From: Ceratothoa steindachneri
Taxonomy: Eukaryota > Arthropoda > Malacostraca > Isopoda > Cymothoidae
Assembly: GCA_963969495.1 (NCBI GenBank)
Contig: OZ018333.1
Span: forward strand, 85,010,732 to 85,074,731
Length of the DNA: 64,000 nucleotides
Direction of reading: 5' to 3'
In this document: piece after piece, positions 9,041 through 20,400 of the stretch
Layout: every line of letters starts with the position of its first letter
Numbering within the stretch: the stretch's first letter is position 1
The notes under the pieces: generated by a model
Database searches by the model: none
What the model was told of the DNA's origin: nothing
Seen by the model: only the letters and a program-made list of their open reading frames with translations
Program-made: the position numbers and the translations under genes

Positions 9041-11815
9041 AGGCGAAATGATCGCGCGCCTACAACGAGTCGTTAGACTCACAGAATGCAACACCCCTGA
9101 AGATGGTCGTGAGGCGATCTTCTGGAGTTCCTAAAGCTGCCCCCTGAAAGGAAGACAGCACTAAAGGAGATTCGGCCCCGACGCTGACACCCAGTTTTAG
9201 GCTGAGTTGTTCTGAGACGGTGGATCCTTCAAAGGAGGGACCCCCCGCTCGTCTAAGGCTTCTAGGCGGAGGGAGGAAAAGACTCGCATGGCGAGCCCAA
9301 TCTCCGACGATAAGTCCTCAAGAGCTACAGCGCCAGGAGTTCTGCCTCCGAAAAGTGTACGGCCATTCTCGCGAGGGTCTTCTCTTCGAAGAGGTCCCCC
9401 CGCATCTCCTCCGAGCTAGGCCTAGATGGCAAATTAAATCAATGGAATTGCTGCGGGCTCCGGGCCAACTGGGAGCAGCTGTGGAAGCTCTTCTGCTCCC
9501 GTTCCTCGTTAGATATCCTTTTGCAGGGGACCATGCTGGGCGCATACCCCCTGCCCAGCCTCCCGGGGTATAAGGGTTTTGCGAACCCACTACCACGGGA
9601 TGGGGTCCTAGCGGAGGATGCGCAACTTACACCTGCCATGATGTCTCCGTTCTTCTCTTGGCGTTAAATACCTCCTTTCAGGTAGTAGCTGTGCAGCTGC
9701 ACCTTGATAGGAGGTATACTGTTATTTCCGCGTACATTGCACCGTCATCCGACTTCGATGCGGGGGACTTCCGCCAAACTGATAGATGAGCTGGAGATAG
9801 GCGTCCTAAATGTGGATGAGTTTAACGCATCCTTGTCTCGATCTATCTTTGTGCTCTCCGGATGCACAGCCAGATTTTGGGTGGGAATTGGTCGATGCCT
9901 CCATGGTAGTGATAACTTTCCCATTCAAACATCATTTTTGGGCCGCTGTCGCCCGAGAGACCGCCCCGGTGGTGCTCGGCGCGGCCGCGGTGGTCCAGAT
10001 TTCAGAAAATGACTGATTTCTCTGTATCAGTCAAGGAGTATATGTTGGTAGATGATGCCGTTGAGTTCTTCTCCGGCAGCCTCATCGTCATGGGCCTAAC
10101 TACTATTCCTAGACCTCCTGGCCGTTTTGCACGCCGCCTCCCCTGTGGTGGTCAGCCAAGGGTGAAACGGCCCTCAATTAAAAGCGTTATGCTTACATGC
10201 GCTATAAGCGTCGCCCGAACTACTTCACTGAATTTGTTCGAGCTAGGGCTAGGCTACGGTATATTTCAAATCACGCCCGCCGCTCTTCTTGGCGGGCATA
10301 CGTCTCTTCACTTAACGGGAAAGCCCTGCTAGCAGAGGTGTTGAGAAGAGTCAAAAGGATTCGGGGCAAGTTCTCGCAGGACCCCCCTCCGTTCTCCAGG
10401 AGAATGGGACTGCAATCTCGCACCCCGTATCCGTGGTGAAATCCTTCGCGACCGCTTTCTTCGCATTCTCGAGCCGCAATGCTGCTCCGCCAGCAATCAA
10501 CGCACATCGTGAGTCGCAGAAGGCCGCCCACTGGACTTTCCCCCTAGAGGCGGAGAACCTTTCAACGACAGGTTTACTTTGAGTGCGTTGCGTTCCGCTC
10601 TCGCTTCGTGCGAGGACACCGCCCATGGTCCGGACGATGTCCCGTACGCCATGCTTCGACACCTGGGTGAGCGAGGCATGGCCTTTCTGTTAGATTTGTT
10701 CAACAGGATCTGCGTAGAGGTTATCCTCCCAGACTCCTAGCGAATCGCTACTGTGCTCGCTTTTCGCAAACCGGGAAGACATCACTCTACCCCGGCCGGT
10801 TTCCTCCCAATCTCTCCAACCTACTGCGTGTGCAAGTTGATGGAGAAATTGGTAAATGTTAGATTAGCCTTCTTCCTGGACTTCTGAGGCCATCTTTCTT
10901 CTGCACAGTACTGCTTCCGCAACTTCCAATCCTTGTTGCATGCTCTGCTCCGACTGGAAAATGCTATCTGCGAGGCCTTCGTTCTTAGACAGCACTACTC
11001 CAGGATGTTTTGAGATCTGGAGAAGGCCTATGATATCGCATAGCGATACGGTATCATCGAGACTTTCCGCGCGATGGTGGTGAGGGGACGCCTCCTAATC
11101 TTTATATCTGAATTTTTGTGAGACCGTCGATTCCACGTACGGTTGAGAGGGAGCTCTCTCCTGCCCAATACAGCTGCAGCAGGAAGATTGTGTTCCGCAG
11201 GGAAGTTTCCTCAGTGTAATACTATTTGCCCTGAACATTAACGGCATCACCTCGGTGCTGCCCTAAGATTTTCTAGTTACACTCTACGTGGACAACCTTT
11301 CAGTCTCTTTTGGCGCGGCCGAGATTCCAACTTTGGAGCGTCGACTCCAACAGCCATTGAACCGCTTCTCTCGCTAGGCCGAGGTGCACAGGTTTCGGTT
11401 TTCCTTGGCCAATACTAAGCTAGTGCACTTCTGCCGCCATCCACAGCTCTACCTTCACCCAGACTTTTTCTCAATGGGGTGCGCCTTAAAGTGGGACTCG
11501 CACCATTTGCTTGGTCTTTTTTTGACTGACGCCTCACCTGTGAGGCTCATTCGCAGCCTCAGGGTCTTTTGTACCCGCGCCATGGATATTTTTCGTTCCG
11601 TGATCTTCAGCGCCTGAGGCACTGATAGGGCTACTGCCTTACTTTTTTATCGATCCTTTGTTCGTTCGTATTTCGACTACGGATGCGAGTTATATGCATT
11701 CGCAGCCGAGCGTGCATTGCCGAAGGTGGACTCGATCCTCCACACCGGCCTTTGCCTGGCGACCGCTGCTATCCTCACTTTCCCCATTAAGAGCCTACCC
11801 GTCGATGCTGGGGAG
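9041..11815 (+). pseudogene. ORF1 end, endonuclease and RT of LINE copy 3
   Basis: After the pogo-like insertion the ORF1 C-terminus resumes, followed by the ORF2 start region (RKVYGHSREGLLFEE). The endonuclease spans about 9400-9950 and shows the GDHAGRIPPAQPPGV and YTVIS-type segments in shifted frames. The RT follows: ALxSCEDTAHGPDDVPYAML is readable at about 10600-10660, KLMEKLVNVRLAFF at about 10830, and the catalytic box reads YVDN instead of YVDD at about 11285. The thumb region after it (RFRFSLANTKLVHF) is recognisable. The RT lost its second catalytic Asp as well as its frame. The protein would nick target DNA and prime reverse transcription there. Confidence 0.7.
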
Positions 11816-12275
11816 CTGCGGTCTTCGCACCCTTATCTTCACCGAGGGAAGAAGGACCCTGGTAGCAGGAGAGGCTCGAGACGTCCTTGGCTGTAGAGAG
11901 CTGCCGAGACACCTATCTTCAGGTACTCAACTATAAGCACTCCCGATCCTGGTTTGTGATCGAGTTATCCTGCTTATAGCCTTTGCCTAAATTGGCAGAG
12001 GGTTATGGGGATTCAGTGGTACTTTAGACTTGATGTCAACAAAAGAAGAGTGAGTACAAAAGAGGGCAAAAAAAACCCCAACTCAGATTCACCCTGAATA
12101 TGGAGATAGACTGAGAGTACTAAAGATGCCCTCATTTGAAAGGAGTGTGTGAGAAGGGAGATAGGATTGAGCTTTTTAAAATTTCTCCTGGAATGGATAC
12201 GCTGGATTTTGACAAGTTATTTGAGTTGGAAGCTAGTAATAATATAAACAAACAGTTGTAAGTTGGAGATACGTC
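11816..12275 (+). other. Foreign insert in LINE copy 3, carrying a CR1-like fragment
   Basis: The LINE text stops after GTCGATGCTGGGGAGCTGC and resumes at about 12290 with the GCTAGGAAAC region. Between them, at about 12145-12255, the plus strand reads CEKGDRIELFKISPGMDTLD followed by DKLFELEAS. This resembles the C-terminal part of CR1/L2-type RT proteins, and a better copy of that type lies at 40985-42050 (FIELFKILRGFDRLDYGDIF). The rest of the insert is unrecognised. The edges are approximate and no target duplication was found. Confidence 0.4.
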
Positions 12276-12943
12276 AGTCATACTTCGGTTTAGAGCTAGG
12301 AAACTTTCAAGAGCTTGGTATAGCTCTCGGGTGACTGGCATCCCTGGTTGCGCCCAGGGTGCCACCCTGGAGGGTATCACCTATTATTATTTGTCACCAC
12401 GCTTCTGCTCCCCAAGCATCTACAGCGCCAGGGGCACACTTCGTGTCACGCTGGAACCGTGCCAGTGTATACGGATGGCTTCAAGTCCCAAGAGCAGGTC
12501 GCTTTTCATGCCGTATCCCTTCTTTTGAAGTCAGCGGGACTCTGCAGGCGCTCCATGTCTTGACAGCCAAGCTGGCTGCTATACACAGCTCGGTACGGCA
12601 GAAAACGGGTCGATTCAGGTTCGGAGCCAGGATTGTGATCTATAGTGACTCACAAAGCGCCCTATATACTCTCGGAGGCATTTGAATTTCCTCATCTACT
12701 GGTTCGTGATATCCGGGACGCCACAGTTTTAGTGAGCCGGGCGGATGTCGTGATTATCTTCTGCTAACTTCTTGGACATGAGGGAGTCAAAGAGTCCCTC
12801 ATGTCGGGAATCTGGGCAGCCTTCCGGGCTGCTTTGCAAATAAGTTGGGATTCGTCCGAAGGGAACTTAAAGTTGCGTACCATTGAGCCGCAAGTGTTCC
12901 CATGGACCTACCCCTCAATGCCGCGAAGGCTTCAGGTTGCTTT
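12276..12943 (+). pseudogene. RNase H of LINE copy 3, split by LINE copy 4
   Basis: The RNase H core reads SVYGWLQ (usual VYTDGxK), LTAKLAAIHSSV (Glu motif altered) and VIYSDSQSALYTL (second Asp motif intact). The text FPWTYPSMPRRLQVAL follows, and copy 4 is inserted inside it. The remainder of the domain is at 19875-20100. Frameshifts and changed catalytic residues show it is inactive. Confidence 0.7.
12931..12943 (+). repeat. Target-site duplication left of LINE copy 4
   Basis: TTCAGGTTGCTTT is repeated exactly at 19862-19874. It belongs to the interrupted RNase H region of copy 3. Confidence 0.9.
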
Positions 12944-13473
12944 GCCCGTAAGGGGCGCGGTGATTTGCCATCCCGGCCGCCGTGCTGACGGGATCCACCG
13001 CTCCGTCCGGCCCCAGCTTAGCCTCTCTTCCTTCCTTCAGATAGCCCGATTTCTTCCCTACCTCGTCGCTTTTCATACAACCTCTCCCACAACTTTCTCT
13101 GGTCAGCCTCTAATTTCACAGGGTAGATGCTGACCTTCTTCTCAAGCCAACCACCCCGGATCGGGGCTGAGGGGGGAGGGGACATTGTTCCCTAACCCCT
13201 GAGCTCCGATTCGGGATGGTGGTTTTTTAACAACCTGCTTCATCCCCACCCATACCTTCCTCACATCCCTTTTCGTCTCCTCTTCACATTCTATCAATTT
13301 TACGCCGTGTCCAAGGTGGAGCCGCCATGCCGATAGACTGCCAGGCCACCAGGCGGGAGGGGTGGTCCTGAATGGCGGCGCCTGGCTCTGCCGGGGTTGT
13401 AAGCACCTCTCGCAGTGCGGGCAACTGTGAGAGGTGATGAGCTATTGCGTCCCGTAGCACAAATAGGGTCACC
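12944..13473 (+). promoter_or_regulatory. 5' UTR of LINE copy 4 (internal promoter region, inferred)
   Basis: The segment between the 5' end and the ORF1 start is shared by copies 2, 3, 4, 6 and 8 with the landmarks GTCAGCCTCTAATTTCACAG and GTTTTTTAACAACCTGCTTC. Full-length LINEs usually carry their promoter here. I see no TATA box at its start, and the promoter role is inferred from position alone. Confidence 0.5.
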
Positions 13474-15846
13474 ATGCCCAATGATGAGAAAATAAAAAAT
13501 CTCCCCGTAATTCCCCCTTGCTCTCGACGGAGCCGGCCTCGTGCAGCTCCACCAAAAAAATGGAGGTCCCTCCCCTGTGCTTGCGCAGGGGACCCTCCAT
13601 ATTTCTCTAACCGGAGAGGAGGCTTACTCCTCTCCTCCGCCTACGGGTGCAGGGGACTCCCCCTCACCCCCTTCTCTGGAGGTGCTTTCAGGCACCTTCC
13701 TTTTCCCAGCGGCAGTGCCCTCTTTTCTTTCCAAGGGGACTGCCAAGAAAGCCAGCAGGCAGCCCTTAGCCAGCCGCTCCCCATCGAAGCGGCTTGGTAC
13801 GGCAAACCCCCTTAGGGGGGGGGAGAGGGAAGCCAGGCCCCTTCGGTCGCTTCCCTCAAAAGACCTGCTGGCAAGAATTTTAAACCTTGCCGGGGTCAAG
13901 GCCTGTGCCTCCCCAAAGAAGACTGGCGACACTGCCAAGGGGACCCTACGATGTCCTGGGAGGGGATGGCCAACTGCAGGCCCCTCCTGTGACAGACATG
14001 ATCCTTGAGGAGACCCAGCCTCAGACGGTAGGGCCTTCCATAGGGGGGAATCCGGGCTCGGCGCCAAGCACCGAACCCAAATCCGCCCCTATGCAAGGTC
14101 CCCCTCAAACGGCCGAGGGCTCCGAGGCAGTAAAAGGAGGGGAGGGATCTCCTCCGAAAGTTGCACCTACGACTACCAGGACCTTCTCCATTTCGGAGAG
14201 GGACCTGGCTGAGGCCGGCCCATCTGGCATGGGGGCTTCTGCCGGTGGAGGTGAGAAGCGGGTTCATACCCCGCCCTCCTCTCCAAGAAAGAAAAAGACT
14301 AAAAAGACGAAGAAGACTCGGGGCTCCTCTCCATCCGCGGGGGCTACGGGGACGGATGGGTCTGCTACCACCTTGGTAGGCGACCAAGCCATGATCGGCA
14401 CATTCGGCCCCTCTAACCCCCCGTGTGCGGAGCCCCTGACTAAGACTAATACCAAGAGTGCACAGGGCGGAGCCTCGATGACATCGGGGCCTCTCATTCA
14501 GAGGTTACCTGGCGTTTTCGAGCCCGCCGGCTCGAAACGCTTCCTCGTTATTCGCTCCACTGATGGCACCATGTTGTCCAAGGGCAACATGATCGATCAG
14601 CTGAGAGGAATAGCTATTGCAATTGGTAGAGAGCTGAAGGTGACCAGTTTCTCGGACGGGAGCCTTCTGTCGAATGCGGCGAATCCCGCCGAGGCGGCCA
14701 AGATAAGTGCTCTTTGGACACTTCATGGCACCCCGGTGAGTGTGACGCCGCACTCTACCATGAACTTTGTGAAAGTAGTAGTTTATGCGAGGGAACTCGT
14801 TGACTACTCCATTGAGGACATCACCCTAGAGCTGGCCGACCATGGGGTGGCCAAGGTCGAACGTGTGATGAGGGGCCTCGAGACCCACCCCTACACTCTT
14901 CGTCACGTTCGACTGAGTCGGTGAGTGCCGGTTGGTACCGCTACCGCGTGAAGGCATTCCTGCCACTGCCGCGGCGGTGCTATTACTGTCACCGCTATGG
15001 CCATACGAATCGCTCATGTAGCCATACAAAGTCGGGGTCACCCGAAGTCTGTGTAAATTGCTGCAAGGTTGCACACGAAAAGTCCAAATCGTGTGTGGCC
15101 AAGTGTGTCAATTGCGGAGAGCCGCACCCTGCTTCTTCGAAGCAATGTGGTGCATATCTCCTTGAGAAAGAAATCCTGGCCGTTCAGGCCCAGGATCGAC
15201 TCTCATTCCGCGAGGCTAAGGACTTGGTCCTGGCTCGCCCGACTCTGCCTGGGACATCATATGCCTCAATAGTTAGAAAGGCACCCTCTGCTCCTGGCCC
15301 ATCCAGGCCAACGAGCACGGTTGTTTCTGCGCCCATTCAGAGCCCTTCTGCGGACTCTACCCAACCCGGGCGCTCCCCTGGTAAAGCTGGCGGCAAAAAG
15401 GGTTCATACCCAGCCCCGGCTAAAACCAGGGCTCCCCCCTCTTCCCCCAGCGTGACCGTTTCCCGTAAGGCGAAACGGCCACGCGCCTCCACCGAGTCGT
15501 TAGACTCACAGGAGGCAACACCCCTGAAGATGGTCGTCAGGCCATCTTCCAGGGTTCCTAAAGCTGTCCCCTGAAAGGGAGGACAGCAACAAAGGAGCTT
15601 CGGCTCCTTCGCCCACGCCCCGAGGTGGAGGGAGTGGCTCGGAGACGGTGGATCCTCGAAAAGAGGGCCCTCTGCCTCCGAAGCCGCAACGCCCGCCTAA
15701 GGTTTCGAGGCGGAGGGAGGAAAAGACTCGCATGGCGACCCCAACCTCCCCCAATAAGTCCTCGAAGGCGACAGCGCCTTCAGCGCTTTGTTCGGCAAAC
15801 AGCGCCCGGGGTTCTACCCCCGGGAAGCGTACGGCCATTCCCGTGA
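13474..15846 (+). pseudogene. ORF1 of LINE copy 4 (gag-like RNA-binding protein)
   Basis: The start ATG has the context CACCATGCCCAATGATGAGA, conserved in copies 6 and 8. The N-terminus has the segment GEEAYSSPPPTGAGDSPSPP. An acidic, Pro-rich middle and KKKTKKTKKTRG follow. The folded domain contains RFLVIRSTDGTMLSKGNM and NFVKVVVYARELVDYSIEDI. The knuckles are at about 14975-15147: CYYCHRYGHTNRSC, CVNCCKVAHEKSKSC, CVNCGEPHPASSKQC, all with intact Cys/His. The frame shifts near 13900 and 14900, and a TGA at 15572-15574 cuts the C-terminus, which in copy 6 reads on to LSVRPFR. The protein would coat the element RNA. Confidence 0.8.
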
Positions 15847-18800
15847 GGTTCTTCAGTTCGAGGAGGGCCCCCGCGTCTCCTCCGAGCTAAGCGTGGAGGG
15901 CATATTCCTTCAATGGAATTTCCGTGGACTCCGGGCCAACTGGGAGGAGCTGCGGAGGCTCGTCTCGTCCCATTCCCCGTTTGCTATCTTTTTGCAGGAG
16001 ACCATGCTTGGCGCGTGCTCCCTGCCTGCCCTCCCGGGGTATAAGGGTCTTGCGACCCCACCACCGCGGGATGGCCGGGCTGGGGGATGCACGGTTTACA
16101 CCCGGCATGATGTCTCCGTTCTTCCTTTCTCTTTAGATACCTCCTTTCAGGCAGTGGCTGTGCATCTGCACCTGGATAGGAGATATACTATCATTTCTGC
16201 GTACATTCCACCGTCACCTGACTTCGACGCGGGGGACTTCCGCCGCGTCATGGCACGGTTGGCGAGGCCCTATCTCTTGCATGGAGATCTGAACGGCAGG
16301 CATCCTCTCTGTGGAGATTACTCCATAAATCCCAGGGGACAAGTCCTTGCCGATCTGATCGAAGAGCCTGAGATGGGTGTCCTAAACGTGGATGAGTTTT
16401 TTCGCATTACTGTCCGAGAACCGCTTCATTTTCTTGCCTTGACCTATCTTTGTGCTCTTCGGATGCACAGCCTGATTTTGATTGGGGGGTGGTCGATGAC
16501 CTCCATGGTAGTGATCACTTTCCCATTCAAATATCATTTTCAGGGCAACTGCCGCCTGAGAGACCACCTCGGTGGTGCTTGGCGCGGGCGCGGTGGCCTG
16601 CATTTCAGGAAATGACTCAATTCTCTATCTCGGTCGAGGAGTTTAGGTCGGTAGATGAGGCCGTTGAGTTCTTCTCTGGCAACCTCATCGCCGTGGGCCT
16701 GACTACTATTCCTAGGACGTCTGGCCGTTTTGCACGCCGACCACTCCCATTGTGTTTAGCCGATTGTGAGACGGCCCTCAAACAGAAGCGTTATGCCTAC
16801 ATGCGCTATAAGCGCCGCTCGAACGATTTCACTGTGTGAATTTCTTCGGGCTAGGGCTAGGTTCTGGTATATTTCGAATCACGCCCGCCGCTCTTCTTGG
16901 CAGGCATACGTGTCTCCACTTAACGGGAAGACCCCTTTAGCTGAGGTGTGGAAGCGAGTCAAAAGGATTCGGGGCAAGTTCTCGCAGGACCCCCCTTCCC
17001 GTTCACCAGGAGAATTGTACTGCAATCTCGGACCCCGCGTTCGTGGCGGAATCCTTAGCGACCGCTTTTTGTGCATTCTCTAGCCGGGATGCTGCTCCGC
17101 CAGCATTCAATGCACGTCGTGTTGTCGCGGAAGGCCGCTGGCTGGACTTTACCTCCAGAGGCGGAGAAGCCTTCAACGACAAGTTTAAGGGGAGTGAGTT
17201 GCGTTCCGCTCTTGCTTCGTGCGAGGACACCGCCCATGGTCCGGACGATGTCCCGTACGCCATGCTTCGACACCTGGGTGAGCGAGGCATGGCCTTTCTG
17301 TTAGATTTGTTCAACAGGATCTGGGTGGAAGGTATTCTCCCAGACTCCTGGCGAATCGCTATTGTGCTCGCCTTTCGCAAACCGGGGAGAGATCACTCTA
17401 CTCCGACGGTTTCCGCCTAATCTCTCTAACTTCTTGCGTGTGCAAGTTGATGGAGAAATTGGTAAATGTTAGATTAGCCTTTTTCCTGGACAGCGGAGGC
17501 CATCTGTCTTCCGCACAGTGCGGCTTCCGCAAGTTCTACTCCACGTCGGATGCTCTGCTCCGACTGGAAAATGCCGTCTGCGAGGCTTTCCTTCGTAGAC
17601 AGCACTACTCCACGGTCTTTTTCGATCTGGAGAAGGCCTATGATACCGCATGGCGATACGGTATCATGGAGACTCTCCACACGATGGGGGCGAGGGGACG
17701 CCTCCCAATGTTTATATCTGAATTTTTGTGAGATCGTCGATTCCGCGTACGGGTGGGGGGAGCCCTCTCCGGCCCAAAGGAGCAGGAAGAGGGTGTCCCG
17801 CAGGGAAGTGTCCTCAGTGTCACACTCTTTGCCCTGAGCATCAACGGCATCACCTTGGTGCTGCCGGAAGATGTTCTCGCTACGCTCTACGTGGACGACC
17901 TTTCGATCTCTTTTGGCGCAGCACAGATGGCAACTCTGGAGCGTCGACTCCAAGAGGCATTGAACCGCGTCTCTCGCTATGCCGAAGCGCACAGGTTTCG
18001 GTTTTCTTTGGCCAAGACTAAGGTGGTGCACTTCTGCCTTCATCCACGGCTTCACCCCGACCCAGATTTGTTTCTTAATGGGGTGTGCCTGAATGTGGTT
18101 GAGTCGCACCGTTTCCTTGGTCTTGTATTCGACCGACGCCTCACCTGGGAGGCTCATATTCGCAGCCTTAGGGTCTCTTGTACCCGCGGCATGGACATTC
18201 TTCGTTCCGTGACGTTCAGCGCTTGGGGCGCTGATAGGACTACTGCTCTACTTTTTTATCGATCCTTTGTTCGTTCGAAGCTCGACTACGGATGCGAGTT
18301 TTATGCATCCGCAGCCGAGCGTTTATTGCGGAAGGTGGATTCGATCCACCACACCGGCCTTCGCCTTGCGACCGGTGCCTTCCGCACTTTCCCCATTGAG
18401 AGCCTGTTTGTCGATGCTGGGGAGATGCCACTCGCTCTACGCCGCGTGCAGTGCATCGCTTGCCTGTACACGCGAGCCCGGCGTCTCCCTCAGTCGCCAA
18501 CAGCTCTCACTGCATCCGCAGCTGATCTCGATGTTGCCTATGCCGCCGAGAGACGCCAGTCATACCCTAAGCCCTTTGGGTTTAGGGCCAGGAAACTCCT
18601 TCGAGAGGTAGATATAGCTCTCGGGCTGGTGGCGCCCCTGGTTCTGCCCATGACGCCACCCTGGAGGGTACCACATTTGGCTATTTGTCGCCACGCCTCT
18701 GCTCCCAAAGCTTGTACTACGCCGGGAGTATTGCGTTCGACCTTTTTGGAGCACACATCGTGTCACGCTGGAACCGTGCCAGTGTATACGGATGGCTTCA

Positions 18801-19569
18801 AGTCCCAAGAAGGGGTCGGCTTCCACGCCGTATCCCCTCTGTTTGAAGTCAGCGGAGCTCTACCAGGCGCTGCTTCTTTCTTCACGGCCGAGCTGTTGCA
18901 ATACATTACTCGGTACGGGAGATTACGCTACGTGCCCGGTTCGGAGACCGGATTGTGATCTAAAGCGACTCACAAAGCGCCCTGAGTGCTCTCTGGGCAT
19001 TGGAATTTCCGCATCCCCTGGTTCTCGATATCCGTGACGCCACGGTTTTGGCGAGCCGGGTGGATGTCGAGATTATCTTCTGCTGGGTTCCTGGACATGT
19101 AGGAATTGCGGGGAATGAGGGCGCCAAAGAGTCCGCGAGGACTCTGCGACCAGACCAGCGTTTCGCTCTTTCTCACACCGACTACATGGCAGGAATACGT
19201 GTAGCTCTTCGGACTGCTTGGCAAAGAAGATGGGAGACGGTCGAAGGGAACTTAAAGTTGCGTGCCATTGCGCTTCGACTGTTCCCATGGACCTATCCCC
19301 CAATGCCGTGGCGGCTTCAGGTTGATTTCTGTCGTCTCCGAATCGGACACACTCGTGTGACGCATCGCTATTTGATTGAGCGCTCGCCAGCGCCCTATTG
19401 CAACGACTGTGTCTTCCCCCAGACTGTCCGGCACATTCTTGTCGAATGTCCCAGTCTGGGTGATCTTCGCGCACGATGCCTGTCCCGGTACCGGGATGGG
19501 CGGGGCTCGCTACCGCCTTTCCCTTGTACTCGGGACAGATTCGTGCACATTGACTTTTGGACTTGTTGA
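15788..19569 (+). pseudogene. ORF2 of LINE copy 4 (endonuclease, RT, RNase H)
   Basis: The AP-endonuclease (15900-16610) shows FLQWNFRGLRANWEELRRL, FLQETML, LLHGDLNGRH and GSDHFPIQISF with its catalytic residues. A 2-base insertion at about 16400 shifts the frame. The RT (17050-18500) shows FDLEKAYDTAWRYGIMETL, VPQGSVLSVTLFALSINGI and an intact YVDDLSISFG, followed by the thumb. The RNase H (18770-19200) shows VPVYTDGFKS, FTAEL, SDSQSALSALWALE and WVPGHVGIAGNEGAKESA. A 1-base loss near 18892 and a TAA at 18961-18963 break it. The tail has CNDCVFPQTVRHILVEC. Stops are also at about 16837 and 17731. Confidence 0.85.
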
Positions 19570-19861
19570 CTTTTGGGGGGAGGCCGGCCTTCTCCCTATT
19601 ATTTTTTTGTTGTTTTGTTTTTTGCATTTGTTTTTTTTTTGTTTTGTTTTTTTTGTTGTTTTTTTCTTCCCTTTGGTTTCACGCTCCTGCTCCGGGGGGA
19701 CCTCTCCCCGACGCACCAGCTTGCTTCCTTTCCCCCTTTTTGGGGTGTTTTTTTTCTCTAATTTTATTTTAAAGTAGCCTAGAACTAGGCCAGTTTTAAT
19801 ACGGCGACTAATGCCCAAGTAGGCAGGCAGTCGCCAGATGAGCTCTTAAAAAAAATAATAA
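19570..19861 (+). other. 3' UTR of LINE copy 4 with terminal hairpin
   Basis: A T-rich stretch (about 19590-19765) is followed by a conserved terminal block. Within it GGCGACT at 19803-19809 pairs with AGTCGCC at 19829-19835, with an inner GCC/GGC pair. The last bases are CTCTTAAAAAAAATAATAA. Copies 3 and 6 keep the same layout. In other LINEs such hairpins are bound by the element's own RT to start copying; that role here is inferred. Confidence 0.6.
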
Positions 19862-19874
19862 TTCAGGTTGCTTT
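19862..19874 (+). repeat. Target-site duplication right of LINE copy 4
   Basis: TTCAGGTTGCTTT repeats 12931-12943 exactly and is followed by the rest of the RNase H region of copy 3. Confidence 0.9.
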
Positions 19875-20400
19875 CTGCAGTCTTCAAATTGGACACACTC
19901 GCGGGACGCACCGCTATCTGATGGAGTGCTCTCCTGCGCCTTATTGTGACAACTGTGTTGTCCCCAGTTTGTTTGGTACATTCATGTTGAATGTCTCAGT
20001 CTGGGCGATCGGCGTGCACGTTAACTGTCCCTGTACCGAGACAAACGACGTTTCTACCTCTTGTCCCTTGTATTCGGGACTGGTTCGTGCACATAGACTT
20101 GCGAACTATATGGCTTTTTGGAGGAGCCTGGCCTCCACAATTTATTTGACTCGTTTCTGGTCACATATTCCTGCGACAGGGAAGGCTGGTCGAGCCCTGA
20201 TGCTGGAGCGCGCTTCCTTCTTATAGCTTTTGCTTTTTATTTGTTATTTTTTAGCTTGTGTCTTGCCTTTATTCCTTTTTTATCTTGTTATTTTTTTTTC
20301 TTGTTTTTTAATATAGCCTAGTATTAGGCTTTCCGTTAATTACGGCGACTTGCGCCCTAGTAGGCGTTCGCTAGATGGGCTCCTTAAATTAAAAAAAACA
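19875..20400 (+). pseudogene. C-terminal tail and 3' UTR of LINE copy 3
   Basis: The text continues the RNase H and tail region interrupted by copy 4. It corresponds to the RIGHTRVTHRYLIERSPAPYC part of copy 4, then to the Cys/His tail (YCDNCVVPSLF). The T-rich 3' UTR and the terminal hairpin region follow (GGCGACT at 20344-20350, the partner arm partly decayed), ending in TTAAATTAAAAAAAACAACA. No intact frame remains. Confidence 0.7.

Larger units (their letters stand above)
12944..19861 (+). mobile_element. LINE copy 4, the most complete I/Nimb-like element
   Basis: This is a 6.9-kb insertion bounded by a 13-bp exact target duplication. It contains a 530-bp 5' UTR, ORF1, ORF2 and a T-rich 3' UTR, and it ends with a hairpin, CTCTTAAAAAAAATAATAA and no long poly(A). 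The domain order (three CCHC knuckles; AP-endonuclease, RT, RNase H, Cys/His tail) is that of the I group of LINEs; placement in the I or Nimb clade is my inference. It is the youngest insertion of the family that I can order here, yet it already carries several frameshifts and stops. Confidence 0.85.
5264..20400 (+). mobile_element. LINE copy 3, interrupted host of a pogo-like element, a foreign insert and LINE copy 4
   Basis: The copy starts with CCGTAAGGGGCACGGCGATT, which corresponds to the 5' end of copy 4. It runs through 5' UTR, ORF1 and ORF2, and ends with the family 3' end GGGCTCCTTAAATTAAAAAA at about 20370-20400. Three later insertions split it: a pogo-like transposon at 7787-9038, about 460 bp of unrelated sequence from 11816, and the whole of LINE copy 4 at 12944-19861. 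Removing them leaves an element of about 6.5 kb. The ORFs are riddled with stops. The sequence after the 3' end does not repeat the sequence before the 5' end, so its own target duplication is not visible. Confidence 0.75.

Noticed and set aside
13624..14067. Long minus-strand open frames inside LINE ORF1 (also 28862-29614, 17474-18157, 32616-33374)
   Set aside because: They are opposite-strand shadows of GC-rich ORF1 and of the RT; no independent motif is present and the same shadows recur in each copy.
17880..17910. Reverse transcriptase as part of a retron, telomerase or host RT gene
   Set aside because: The surrounding AP-endonuclease, RNase H, CCHC protein and target-site duplications show a LINE.
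19376..19777. Frames rich in Phe and Leu that look like membrane proteins
   Set aside because: They translate the T-rich 3' UTR of LINE copy 4; the apparent hydrophobic segments come from poly-T composition.
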